A DNA stretch of 64,000 bases from Saccharomycopsis crataegensis (lineage: Eukaryota > Ascomycota > Saccharomycetes > Ascoideales > Saccharomycopsidaceae), in the NCBI RefSeq assembly GCF_037102585.1, contig NW_027043829.1, positions 3,162,001-3,226,000 of the forward strand, written 5' to 3'. The notes beneath the pieces were generated by a model that ran no database searches, had not been told where the DNA came from, and was given only the letters and a program-made list of their open reading frames with translations. This document shows, in pieces, positions 50,528 to 61,041 of this stretch. Positions within the stretch are counted from its first letter, which is position 1. Every line of letters begins with the position of its first letter. The translations under genes were made by a program, and so were the position numbers.

Positions 50528-52657
50528 ATGCCATTCGATACCGGTTGTGGGATTATTAGTGATGAAGAAGATGATTTTATCAATCAGGAACATAAACTGA
50601 ATAAATTGCGCGAGATCTCGCGGATCGATGATGAAGTTGGTAAAAGACAAAAAGAGATTGATCAATTACTTGCCCAGCGACAACAACAAAAACAAGCGTT
50701 GATTTCCAATGAAAAACAAACAGAATTAGACGATCAGAGGGCCATCAAGAAACAACAACAGCAACAACAACAAAAACGAATAAAATCGGCTTCCATGGCC
50801 TCTTCTGCCCTGACAAAGCGACATATCCTCTCAAATAATAACAACAATAACTCATTTGCACAAAAACTTGCCAATGTGTATAAATCAGAGAAGGCAACTC
50901 AGTTGGAAAGAAAACAGTTCCTCCAAGAAAGAAAATACGCTTTTGGTTTGGATAATGATGAATCCATCATGGTAACCCCGATAGATGTCGATGGTGAGAA
51001 AGAGGAATACTCGGGGCAACAGCTTAGTAAACGATATATCGACGCCACGACGATATCAAAGATCTTCAAAGATAAAAAAGTGTTGAGGGTCGACAAGTTG
51101 TTTGCTAAAGTGTGTCCTCCTGATTTTTCGGAACCAGAGTATCCTAATTGGGTGGTGATTGGGGTGATAACTGCAAAAGAAGATCCTAAGAAAATTTCCA
51201 CCGACCACTCTCGACAAAAGAAAACCACCACCAGTGACCTGGGAGGAAAATACATGAAACTTACTATCTCCAACTACGTCCTCAGTGTTTCTTTAATGCT
51301 ATTCGGTCCGGCGTTCGACAAGTATTGGAAATTACAAGCCGGGGACGTCGTGGGGATTTTAAATCCAAAAGTCTCTCCTTGGAAATTCGCCAGTGATGGA
51401 CAATACAAATCATTCAACCTAGTATTATCCACCGATTATGATTCGATTGTGGAAATCGGCCGGTCGAAAAATTTCGGCCATTGTAAAGCGTTCAAAAAAA
51501 ACTCATCTACCAGAACTTGTGGCGTTCCCGTCGATAAATCGAAATCCGAGTACTGTGAATACCATCAAAACCTATCATTGAAACGGATCACCGCCAATCG
51601 ATTAGAACTTGGCGGGTTATCCACCAGTGGTGGCCCCAATAAGCTGCGAAACATGGTGGAGAACAAAACGGTGTTGATGAATACAAATTATAAGACCAAC
51701 GATGCTCGAAGTTTTGGATTACAAATTTATGATAATCCCAATGCCTCGCGGTTCCACTCGCAGGACGATTTAAATGTCGGGAACGTGTATTTTTCCAATA
51801 TCAATGCGAAAAAAGCGTTTTTCGACGATGAATACGTGAACCCGGAGGCGGTGGCCAATGTCGATTCCAAACGCAAGAAATTGGCCAATAAGAAGAAGGA
51901 ATCGGAGCTACGACAACGGCTTCTGGGGATTAAAGGGGGGAAATCTCTAAAAAACGATATCGTTTATGATGAAGCTGGGAATCTTGAAGCAATGAAGCAA
52001 AATGCCGCCAAAGTGTTCGAGACGGCATTTACTCCAGATACCATCAATCAATTAGGGTTTGACCCCACCAAGAAAATGTTCGGCGCTTCAAAACTTCAAG
52101 GCGACGATGTTCTGGACCGACGAGGCCGGGCCAAGCATAAGATTGAATCGCTCGATGCGATTCGTAAAAAACGCAAAAGAATCCACCTTTCGCCATCTAG
52201 AGAATCCAAGGAAAAGCGGACTAAGGATTGGAATCGTAATGTGAAATCATTGAAACATTATCGGAAAGAAGTGCAAGAGAAACAGGATTTCCAAAATTAT
52301 TTATCCGAAGAATTGTCTTCTGCCCCATCATCGGCGTTTTCTAGTCCTGCGAAAGTAAAGAAGCAAGTAGACGTTGGGAACATAAAAAACCAACAATTAG
52401 ATGACGAAAAGATAACCCAGCAACTAGAGACTGGTAAGAAGAATTTGGTTGGCAAATTGATGGAATCCAGTAAACCAGAAGAAGTTAATTTACAGTCCAC
52501 TAAAAAAACCATGGTTGGAAAATTTATGGCCATGAGAAATCGACCTGAAAAACAGAATGAGGAGCGTAGTAGCAGTACTAGTAGTAGCGATAGTGAATTA
52601 GAGATTGATTTTGGTGGTAATGAGGAGAAGTATTATTCCGCCATTGGGAGCAGGTAG
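50528..52657 (+). CDS. MCM10: DNA replication factor MCM10
   Basis: 709 residues. Mcm10 binds Mcm2-7 and single-stranded DNA and is needed to activate the CMG helicase at origins. The OB fold lies at about 195-310 (YMKLTISNYVLSVSLMLFG, WKLQAGDVVGILNP). It is followed by the CCCH zinc finger at about 319-346 (C-K-A-F, R-T-C-G, Y-C-E-Y-H-Q), as in all Mcm10 proteins. The N-terminus (30-90) is Gln/Lys-rich and helical, a likely oligomerisation coil. The C-terminal 250 residues are basic and disordered, longer than in yeast (571 in total). Nuclear. Confidence 0.95.
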   Translation: MPFDTGCGIISDEEDDFINQEHKLNKLREISRIDDEVGKRQKEIDQLLAQRQQQKQALISNEKQTELDDQRAIKKQQQQQQQKRIKSASMASSALTKRHILSNNNNNNSFAQKLANVYKSEKATQLERKQFLQERKYAFGLDNDESIMVTPIDVDGEKEEYSGQQLSKRYIDATTISKIFKDKKVLRVDKLFAKVCPPDFSEPEYPNWVVIGVITAKEDPKKISTDHSRQKKTTTSDLGGKYMKLTISNYVLSVSLMLFGPAFDKYWKLQAGDVVGILNPKVSPWKFASDGQYKSFNLVLSTDYDSIVEIGRSKNFGHCKAFKKNSSTRTCGVPVDKSKSEYCEYHQNLSLKRITANRLELGGLSTSGGPNKLRNMVENKTVLMNTNYKTNDARSFGLQIYDNPNASRFHSQDDLNVGNVYFSNINAKKAFFDDEYVNPEAVANVDSKRKKLANKKKESELRQRLLGIKGGKSLKNDIVYDEAGNLEAMKQNAAKVFETAFTPDTINQLGFDPTKKMFGASKLQGDDVLDRRGRAKHKIESLDAIRKKRKRIHLSPSRESKEKRTKDWNRNVKSLKHYRKEVQEKQDFQNYLSEELSSAPSSAFSSPAKVKKQVDVGNIKNQQLDDEKITQQLETGKKNLVGKLMESSKPEEVNLQSTKKTMVGKFMAMRNRPEKQNEERSSSTSSSDSELEIDFGGNEEKYYSAIGSR

Positions 52658-53351
52658 ATGAAAATTAATAAGAATTATTCAGTTATGAAGTAGATAGATG
52701 AAAAAAAAAAGAGTCTAGAAAGTGATGAATTAGATAATGCATTGTTAAAAGTTATGGCTTGAAATTCTAATTTGGAATTGTAAATTGATTTGCACAGATC
52801 GTGTGATGAAATCTTAAATTAAACTAATATTGTTGATAATATATCAAGAAATAAATATTTTTAAGAAACAGTGATTCTCATTCAAAAAAACTACAATTTG
52901 AACTTCTTTGTTGAACTGTGGCAACACAAAACAATTTTTCATGAGTTTATAGCATGACAGTATCTTACAACATAACGGTTATGAAAATATATGTATTTAA
53001 AAAAAGAAAAAAGTTTCAAAATATTTGCCCAAACTAGAACACACAAGATGAGTTAAATTATATAACAGAGTCAAAAAATAAAAAAGGAAAGAAAAAAAAA
53101 ATCAACTGTTATTTTTCTTGTTTTCTTTTCAAGTTGGTTTTCATTATTTTTTTTTTTTTTTTGCTCTTCATTTTTGTAAAATAATGAGGATGAAAAAAAA
53201 ATTCAAAAGATCAAAATATAATCACCGGAAATCTCTCCACTAATGAAGTTCCAACTAAACATGCTTTAACACCTACCCTTTCAACACTAAACATTAACAA
53301 TAATAATAAAAAAAAGGATCCTAATAATACACACACACGGGTAAAACCTAC
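52658..53351. other. convergent MCM10/SPT5 3' region
   Basis: About 690 bp, AT-rich, with A- and T-runs (53090-53101, 53148-53162). No gene or RNA recognised. Confidence 0.65.
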
Positions 53352-56258
53352 TTACTCATCATAATCATCATACCCTCCACCACCGCCAGGAGTTGGTGCG
53401 GCTCGATCATAAGTAGATGGAGTTTCAGCAGTCCAGTCCCCGCCAGGGGTTGGAGCACTCATTCCAGGAGTATGGCTGGTTACACCAGGAGTTGGGGCAC
53501 TATTTTCGTGACCGTGTTGGTTCCAAGATGAGGCATTTCCATAAGACGTGGCCCCACCATAAGAAGTAGCTCCACCATAGGAAGTGGCCCCACCGTAAGA
53601 GGTAGCTCCACCATAAGAGGTACGGTTCCCGTAGGCAGTACCCCCACCATAAGCAGTACCTCCGCCATAAGTAGTACCACCACCATAGGCGGTTCCTCCA
53701 CCATAAGCAGTACGATTACCACTGTCACCGGCACTAGTTCTTGAACTCCAGGCAGGAGTACGGGCGCCTGCTGCAGGAGTACGTCCTCCATAAGCAGTAC
53801 CTCCACCATAAGCAGTACGATTACCACCACCACTACCACCGTAGGCGGTTCTATTGCCAGCAGAATTACCACCATAAGCAGTACCACCCCCGTACCAAGT
53901 TCCGCTGGATTGGCCAGCCCACGAACTTTTATTACCACCACCACTACCATTACCGTACGCCGTGCCGCTTCCATTGTTAATAGCATTTGAGTAACTGGAA
54001 ACACCATTATTGCCAAACGCTCCACCAGATCTCATGGTGCTCATGCTCCAAGTTTCGTATGGTTCGACTTGGCCATTCTTTTGATGGAAACTAAGTTTTC
54101 TCTTGTCTATGGAAATAATCTTGTTTTTGGTATGGAGTTCCACTCTGGCAATGTCCCCATTAGCATCCTTAATGATCCCTTGATATGTCTTGTATGGGCC
54201 AGAATTGATGGTGACCTTCATATTGATAGACTTATCTCTTCCCACGGTTTGGGCCACTGGGGCAGCTTGCCTATTCTTATCCACTTGAAGCTTTGGGTTC
54301 ATTTTACTAATATCAGGGGCCTTGAAAACCGTGGATAAACTACCCTTGGAGGAAATCGTGGTAACGTTTACCGAATTGGTGACGAAAATCCCGGTGTTTT
54401 CGACGATGGTTCGTGATTTCAAAAATAATACCGCCTTGAAAATATGCAAAATTGTACCTTGCCTTCTTTCCCCAGCACGTTCTTTGACAGTATCACCCAC
54501 CTTAATTTCCAACCCATTGGCATCTGTGGACATGGTTTGATCTCTCAACAAGTTAATCTTGTTAGATATTGACGATGGGGTGGCAGCAACCACTCTACCA
54601 TCTTGACATAACACCAGGAAAACTTGTTTGTCAGCCTTGATGATAATCCCAAAGTTCTGCAAATTTAATTGCACCAAATCATGGAGCTCATATTGCCCAC
54701 CGGCGTTGTTCCCGGTACTATCTGTAGATTTAATTAAATAGTTAGAAAACACCGTGATATCCTTTTGGGTTTGGTCAGACACTAACGTGACTTGATGGTT
54801 ATTGACGTCTAACACCAACCCTGTCTCATCAAGATGTTTACCATGAATGACTCTAACGTGATCACCACTTTCGAAAATCTTTCTGATGTTGGAAGCAGGG
54901 ATTTCGGTAATTCTGTCTTTCAAGCCAGAATCGCTAGAATCAATTTTGATACTAATGACATCTTTCCGTTCTGCCGACGAAACAAACCCTTTGATACCTT
55001 TTTGTTCACCTTTGACCACCTCAATTCTATCACCTGGTTGGAAAGTAGTGGAAGATTGGTTAGATTGTTTCAAAGATTGGGCAATGGTTGATAAATCAAT
55101 CCCTTCGTCATTGACGTTAAACTTTGACAATTCCGACAATGAAGGGTTGACTTCGTTAGTTTGTAAGTACTGGATCTTAAAATCTTTGTATAAGAACCCA
55201 TCTTTATAACGCTCGGTTTTATACCTGAATACGTTATGACCTTCTTTAGTGATTGGGTGTTTAAGATCGTATTTTTTGGCTTCCATTTCGTTGAATAATC
55301 TTGCAGGAGGTCTGTATTTATTAGACTGTCTTTTACGTTTCCCAGATTCGTCAAATTCATCGTATCTACCATAATCCAATCTAGGCACCACTTTACACAA
55401 CACTTCCAACCCGTTTTCACTGATATCTTCGACAATCGCCAAATCATTTTTGTAAAGCCCTCTTTTAATTCTGACGTAAATCCCTGGCACCATTTCGACA
55501 TCGGTGGATCTGGTTGGTCTTAACAAATCAGGGTACTCGGCCACCGGCACAAGTAAGAACCCTCTGGAAGTGTACACATTGACCAACCCTTTAACTGCTT
55601 GGTTGACCGCTTCAATCTTTCTGGCTTCGATATAAATATACCCGGTGAAATTGTCTCTTTGGAACGCCGAATAAATCTCCAATGGGTTCTTGGTCATTTC
55701 CAAACTAATTTTTTTTTTCATGATTTGTCTAATCAAACTGGTTTCTTTGCCAGGAGTGACACGGACTGCCCAAATATTAGGGTCATTGACCGAAGGCATC
55801 AAAAGCTTTTGAGACACCATGACACGGTCCCCACGGTATCTTTGGGAGGACTTCCCATATCTTTCCTTATAATCCCTAGCAAGCGCCTCCATGTCCTCGC
55901 TTCTTTCCTTCTCACGGGCCCGGTCGACTTTACGATGGACAATGTCCTTTGTTGGTCCGGATTCTGCCTCGTCATCGTGGTCACCAGCGATAAACTCTTC
56001 TCTGAAATTCGCAGCTTCCTCATCATCTTCGTCTTCGTCTTCATCTTCACTGACTTCGGCAATATCATCAATGAATCGATTACGACGCGCCTTTTTATGC
56101 GACCTGATATCTTCGTCGTCGTCATCGTCGTAATCGTCGTCTTCTTCGTCATCATCATCGCTGTATTTGGCCTTGACAATATCGTCGACCCCACGGACAT
56201 CGTCGTCCTCGTCCTCCTTGATGTCGATTCTTCTGTCTTCTTCGCCGTCACTGCTCAT
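53352..56258 (-). CDS. SPT5: transcription elongation factor SPT5
   Basis: 968 residues. With Spt4 it forms DSIF, which rides on RNA polymerase II. Layout: an acidic N-terminus (1-100), the NGN domain at about 160-245 (NIWAVRVTPGKETSLIRQIMKK), several KOW domains from about 260 to 750, and a C-terminal repeat region. The repeats at about 757-909 contain some 16 T-x-Y-G-G units (mostly TAYGG and TSYGG). A final 50 residues have TPG motifs and a DDYDE end. Baker's yeast uses S-T/A-W-G-G-A/Q in this place, so the aromatic residue differs. Bur1 phosphorylation of the repeat Thr is inferred. Diverges from TIF35. Confidence 0.97.
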   Translation of the reverse strand: MSSDGEEDRRIDIKEDEDDDVRGVDDIVKAKYSDDDDEEDDDYDDDDDEDIRSHKKARRNRFIDDIAEVSEDEDEDEDDEEAANFREEFIAGDHDDEAESGPTKDIVHRKVDRAREKERSEDMEALARDYKERYGKSSQRYRGDRVMVSQKLLMPSVNDPNIWAVRVTPGKETSLIRQIMKKKISLEMTKNPLEIYSAFQRDNFTGYIYIEARKIEAVNQAVKGLVNVYTSRGFLLVPVAEYPDLLRPTRSTDVEMVPGIYVRIKRGLYKNDLAIVEDISENGLEVLCKVVPRLDYGRYDEFDESGKRKRQSNKYRPPARLFNEMEAKKYDLKHPITKEGHNVFRYKTERYKDGFLYKDFKIQYLQTNEVNPSLSELSKFNVNDEGIDLSTIAQSLKQSNQSSTTFQPGDRIEVVKGEQKGIKGFVSSAERKDVISIKIDSSDSGLKDRITEIPASNIRKIFESGDHVRVIHGKHLDETGLVLDVNNHQVTLVSDQTQKDITVFSNYLIKSTDSTGNNAGGQYELHDLVQLNLQNFGIIIKADKQVFLVLCQDGRVVAATPSSISNKINLLRDQTMSTDANGLEIKVGDTVKERAGERRQGTILHIFKAVLFLKSRTIVENTGIFVTNSVNVTTISSKGSLSTVFKAPDISKMNPKLQVDKNRQAAPVAQTVGRDKSINMKVTINSGPYKTYQGIIKDANGDIARVELHTKNKIISIDKRKLSFHQKNGQVEPYETWSMSTMRSGGAFGNNGVSSYSNAINNGSGTAYGNGSGGGNKSSWAGQSSGTWYGGGTAYGGNSAGNRTAYGGSGGGNRTAYGGGTAYGGRTPAAGARTPAWSSRTSAGDSGNRTAYGGGTAYGGGTTYGGGTAYGGGTAYGNRTSYGGATSYGGATSYGGATSYGGATSYGNASSWNQHGHENSAPTPGVTSHTPGMSAPTPGGDWTAETPSTYDRAAPTPGGGGGYDDYDE

Positions 56259-56541
56259 GATTATGTGTCTCTGGTGATATCTACTGGATTGTCACAGACA
56301 ACAACATGGTGGTTTTATCAGGAAGTAAACCGCTGGCAATGCTGGAATTTCCATCGCGAGTTTTTTTTTGCCTCCGTTTTCAGTCAGCTGGGGAAAAAAA
56401 AAAATGGTTGCGCAGCCTTGGCGGGGGAGACCACACCGACACAGAAAATTTGAAAGAAAAAAACTTTTCAGTGAAGAAGACGAAGACGAGGAGTAGGTAG
56501 ACAGATATTATTATTCTTATTCTTATTATTATTATATAACA

Positions 56542-57431
56542 ATGGCTACTGGATCGTACGTTATTATTTGAGATACTTCTCACCATGGCTCATTTTTCAA
56601 CTAACACGAAAAACTAGCTGGGCTGATGAGGAAGACGAACTTCCACCAACCAGAATCATCGACAACAAGGACGGCACCAAGTTGGTGATCTCCTACAAGT
56701 TCAACGAAGATAACAAGAAGGTTCAAATAACCCAGAAGATCAAACATACCATGATAAGAGAACACGTTCATCCTGCCGTGGCTGCCAGAAGAAAGTGGAA
56801 GAAGTACGGGGCCGAGAAAGATAAGCCTGAAGGACCAGATCTTAGTACCACCCAGATCGGTGACCCTGTGCAATTGAAATTATCGTTCAACATGAAACAG
56901 GCAGAACTCGAAGAAGAAGAAAAACAGAAGGCCGAACAGAAGCTGACCACCATCAACGTGTTCAAGTGCAGATACTGTGGTGGGGAGCATTTCACAGCTA
57001 GATGTCCATACAAAGAAACCCTTGGATCAATGTCACAAAGCACCGCTTCGAACCCACCACCAGAAGATGAATCGTCAGGTAATGCGGGCGGTAGCGGCGG
57101 CAGCGGATATGTTCCACCACATCTTAGAAACCGTAAGCCTGGCGAGGCTAGTAGTGGTGGTAAGTTTGAAAGAGATGATTCTACTACTTTGAGAGTCACC
57201 CAATTGAACGAAATTGTCGACGAAGACATGATCAGACACGAATTGTTTGGCAACTTCCGTTCTATACAGAGAGTCAACTTGGTCAGAAACAGAGAAACCG
57301 GGAAATCTAAAGGTTTGGCATATGTGGCATTCGCTACAATTTCCGATGCCGAACGTGCTTTGGAAATGTACAACGGTAAGGGTTACCACAACTTGATTTT
57401 ACAATTGGAATGGTCTAAGCCAAAGAAATGA
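56542..57431 (+). CDS. TIF35: translation initiation factor eIF3g (TIF35), one intron
   Basis: Exon 1 is 56542-56555 (ATGGCTACTGGATC) and exon 2 is 56618-57431, giving 275 residues (yeast Tif35 has 274). The joined start reads MATGSWADEEDELPP. The body has the eIF3g block EHVHPAVAARRKWKKYG, a CCHC zinc motif (CRYCGGEHFTARC) at about 132-144 and a C-terminal RRM at about 195-272 (RNP1-like KSKGLAYVAF). eIF3g is a core eIF3 subunit on the 40S, needed for scanning and reinitiation. Exon 2 alone has no plausible start: the ATG at 56585 stops after ten codons. Confidence 0.95.
56556..56617 (+). other. TIF35 intron (62 nt)
   Basis: Starts GTACGT, has CAACTAAC at about 56598-56605 and ends AAACTAG. 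It splits codon 5 after two bases. Confidence 0.92.
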
Positions 57432-57730
57432 ATGGTGTTGTTTCTTTAAGGTGGTTTCAATGTTTATTTTTAATATATGTAATTTTGTTCTTACTTGTTG
57501 TAGTAATTGCGATTGTGGCTTGATGATAATTATGGTTTGTCGATGATGATAATAATATTTTTGGGTGCTTAATGAATAGAGAGTATTATTTGATGACACT
57601 TTTTTTTCAATTATATTCTTGGAAACTCGATCATACGTTTGGGAATTTTGTTATTCAATTATATTTTGTATATTATATAATTTATATCTTATTTACTTTA
57701 CATCTTTTACACTTTAAATTCTAACATATT

Positions 57731-59146
57731 CTAAAAGAAAAACCTCACATTAACATCGATTGGATGTGACGATGATAATTGGGGCTTTTGAGAGTATTTT
57801 CCCAGCAACGTTCCTCTCATGTTGTTCAACAACGAAAGATAACTTTGTTCCGGTTGTTGTGTCAACACTTTCATAAACGCATACGACATGGCCCCGGTGG
57901 CTTGTCCATTGATCTTTGCATCAGTAGAGGTTTGATTATCCTTACACCCAGAAATCGACACCACATCGGCTGGAGAAGTCTTTGATTGGACAATTCTGTC
58001 ACGTTCTGGTTTCGATTTCAATCTCGATAACCCTTGGACAAGACTTAATCCTGTCAGAATTAAGCTGGAGATGTCACCGTTAAGCACCGTTCCAATGACT
58101 TGGGAAGATTCAAGACCCGACGCCGACAAGATGTTGGATTCTTTAATCACCCCTTTGGTAGAATAAACAAATGGTAAATCCAACGCGGTCCCGGAGTGGC
58201 ATGAGTCGAATAATGCTGTCAATCGACACCCAGCAGGGAGGCTTTTCACCATGATATCATGCATCACGTCATCGACGATTTGCCCATTGGTGGTGAAATC
58301 AATAGGATAAATGGTGTTATCGAACCCATCTTCCTCATCGCCGTCCAAATCTTCGGTCACCCCACCATGCCCCGAGAAATGAAAGAACAAAGAATCGTGG
58401 GGTCTGGCATCTTTGACCAACCACTGCATGGCTCGAAGAATGTTGGCTTTGGTGGGTCTTCTAGCAGCTGATGATTGATCGTCGGTAAGAATCACAATGT
58501 TTTCTTCGGGGTACCCGAATTGTGAGATAATGAATTTCCTGATATTGTTGGCGTCATTGATACACCCTTGTAATCTGACCCGAGCACCTTGGTCAAGGTA
58601 GTTGCAACCAATGATTAAGGCCTTACGTTTGCCAGAACATTGGGAGTATTGGAAAGTCGAGCCGTTACCGAAAGTCTGGGTCCCTGAAGGAACGTCTCTA
58701 GGAGTTTGGGCTGGAGAGGCGACGTTGTATTGCGGAGGATTTGGAGAATAGTTTTGAGGAGGGGCAGAGTATTGGTTATTTGAATAATATTGATGATTTG
58801 GAGGGTGATGGTGGTTATATTGTTGACTATTTGAAAGGTACTGTTGATCAGGAGGAAATTGGGGATTATGAGGAGGGTACTGTTGGCTACTTGCAGGGGG
58901 TTGGTGACGATATTGGTGGGTAGGTGGGTATGGCGGAGGACTGAATTCTCGTTCCATTTGGTAAGGAGGACAGTCTTGTCTATTATATTGTGGAGGGGGA
59001 GGAGGAGGACCATTGTTGTAAGGGTCGGAGGATCCGCCAAACAGTAATCCCATTGGCTGTTGTTGTTGATATCCTTGGTCATAGTACGGTTGACCTGGAG
59101 GGCCGCCTGGAGGACGCTGGTAGTTGTTGTGCTGGTTTGGGTACAT
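57731..59146 (-). CDS. MCA1: metacaspase MCA1 (YCA1)
   Basis: 471 residues. A long Pro/Gln/Tyr/Asn-rich prodomain (1-165) precedes the caspase-like p20/p10 region that starts KRKALIIGCNY. The catalytic pair is H260 in HFSGHGG and C316 in DSCHSG, 56 residues apart exactly as in yeast Mca1. It ends with the conserved QKPQLSSSHPIDVN block. Metacaspases are calcium-dependent Arg/Lys-specific proteases; in yeast Mca1 helps clear protein aggregates and takes part in stress death. The prodomain is prion-like. Complete. It converges with TIF35. Confidence 0.96.
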   Translation of the reverse strand: MYPNQHNNYQRPPGGPPGQPYYDQGYQQQQPMGLLFGGSSDPYNNGPPPPPPQYNRQDCPPYQMEREFSPPPYPPTHQYRHQPPASSQQYPPHNPQFPPDQQYLSNSQQYNHHHPPNHQYYSNNQYSAPPQNYSPNPPQYNVASPAQTPRDVPSGTQTFGNGSTFQYSQCSGKRKALIIGCNYLDQGARVRLQGCINDANNIRKFIISQFGYPEENIVILTDDQSSAARRPTKANILRAMQWLVKDARPHDSLFFHFSGHGGVTEDLDGDEEDGFDNTIYPIDFTTNGQIVDDVMHDIMVKSLPAGCRLTALFDSCHSGTALDLPFVYSTKGVIKESNILSASGLESSQVIGTVLNGDISSLILTGLSLVQGLSRLKSKPERDRIVQSKTSPADVVSISGCKDNQTSTDAKINGQATGAMSYAFMKVLTQQPEQSYLSLLNNMRGTLLGKYSQKPQLSSSHPIDVNVRFFF

Positions 59147-59321
59147 TGGGGTATGTGGTGGTGGTGGTGGGAGATATATTAGGAAGCGGAATAAGTGGTG
59201 GGGGCCGAAGTGGCTGCTTATATACTCTTTTGGTGGTCGACGATTCGGTGGATGGGGGGTGGGTGGGGGCGTCGACGCTAAAACGGTTCGGCTACCGGAG
59301 GTTGCATTGTGGTGTGTTCCA

Positions 59322-59361
<40 letters not shown>

Positions 59362-61041
59362 CATATATTACATAGTATATTATCATATAATCTATATATT
59401 TTAATACACCCTACTTTGTATTATTATTTCCTGTGGCGACCTTCAGTGGTTGAAGTTAGTTAGTGGCTCTTCGATCACTACCATATACACGGATACTGCT
59501 CTGCTTAGATTCTCTTGAGATCTCTTCATTTGCCATGAAGGGAAGAATATATTACGTGAGGGTAGAAAGATCTCTGAACCTTAACCCTTCTCTGAGAAGA
59601 AAACTACCTAACAAATAAGCCAGCTTTTTTGTAATGGGAAATCCCTCTACTATAGTGTCGAAATAATGATGCTTCGGGCACAGCCACCTACACCAAGCCA
59701 TAAGTATACTAGAAAACTCCAAAAGCTATAACAAGGCAAGCCCGAAAGAGTTTGGAAAGATAATCAACTATATCATAAGATATCATTCCTTATTAGCTTC
59801 AAATTCCTCTTCATTTTGCTCTATATATATGATGATCATGATGACAATCCCACATTGGCAAAAATACTGATTGTTCAGATCAACATGATATGTTTTCCTA
59901 ATTGTACTTCATGGCAACAGTATCAAATTTTCCAAATATATTGCAACTTCTTCTGGGAAAGAAAGTCCTTTTGTGAAGTGCTGGAAAGAAAAAATTACAT
60001 TAGAACTAGACTGACAGTTCATGGTGACACAATTGATCTTAACAGGATTCTGCCGGAGGCTATTTATATTGTAATTGACAAAGGTCAACAATAACAATCT
60101 ATCGCGATTGAATAACGGTGTCTGTGGCTCAAAGGTTTTCTCAATATTGGACCACATGGTGTCCTTTTCTTCTAAGTATGATGCTATCCTCCATAATATA
60201 TTGACCACTCGCTCAAGACAAACCCTTTAATCAGCCAGCTATTTGGAAATCATTCAATTATTTTTGTCCTACAAAATGAGCTCCATAGATGATTTTTCTA
60301 ATTTCTATTATACAAATAAACCAGTCATCAATGCTATATGCTTATCGTAGAAACGACTGCTAATCCATTAGAATTCAGACATTATTGATAATTTGCTTTG
60401 ACAATATTTTTACACTCTTTCTAAAACCATCATAATCCAATGAATAACATCTAGTGTAGAGCCTATTTAACCAGGAAAAAAAAAAAGGCAAATTCATGGA
60501 ATTTCCCCTTATCGTACTGACCGTAATTAACAGCTTGCATCCAATGGAATATAACTATGAAAATCTTAGGCACGACTGACATCGGTTAGCAAGTGATTTG
60601 GATCAATACGGTCTTGTGAATGATATATCGCATTATTGGAATGCAAATACTTCTTGCTAATAGTACAACCAATAGGATAATTGCCATTGGTGTCATCACC
60701 ATGTTTGCAACCATTCATGTATCCAACAAGTATGCCAATTGAGGAGACATTCAAACCTTACTGAAACTAACAGTTAGCTAACATTGTTGGTGAGTATATT
60801 CAAATAACGTAAAATAAATATTCAATTGTGAAAGCTTTAGAAGAAAATTCATAAGAAAGAAGAAGAAAGCCAAAAATATATTTATAAAAATAAAAGTATC
60901 TAGGAAAGACATCAATAACAAAGACATCGACAACAATAACAGAGAGTAAAATAAAATAATAGTAATAATAAACAACCATCAATAAAAACAGATATCAATA
61001 AAAAAGAAACAGAGAAAGAGCAAATATAATGACCAAAACCA
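59147..61041. other. 1.9-kb region without a sure gene
   Basis: The left end holds the MCA1 promoter, with an (ATT)n repeat at about 59320-59354. The rest is AT-rich. Open frames at 59816-60094 (plus, 92 codons) and 60566-60754 (minus, 62 codons) have a protein-like composition, but no family is recognised and no gene-like continuation is seen. They could be remnants of lost genes. The right end is the FEN2 3' region. Confidence 0.5.
59318..59354. repeat. (ATT)n microsatellite upstream of MCA1
   Basis: About 11 ATT units, some 170-210 bp before the MCA1 ATG. Confidence 0.9.

Noticed and set aside
53480-54025. Long alternative frame inside the SPT5 repeat region
   Set aside because: Val/Met/Leu-rich repeats are a frame-shifted reading of the glycine-rich repeat DNA.
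56584-56617. ATG at 56585 as TIF35 start
   Set aside because: It lies inside the intron and meets a stop after ten codons; the spliced start matches family length.
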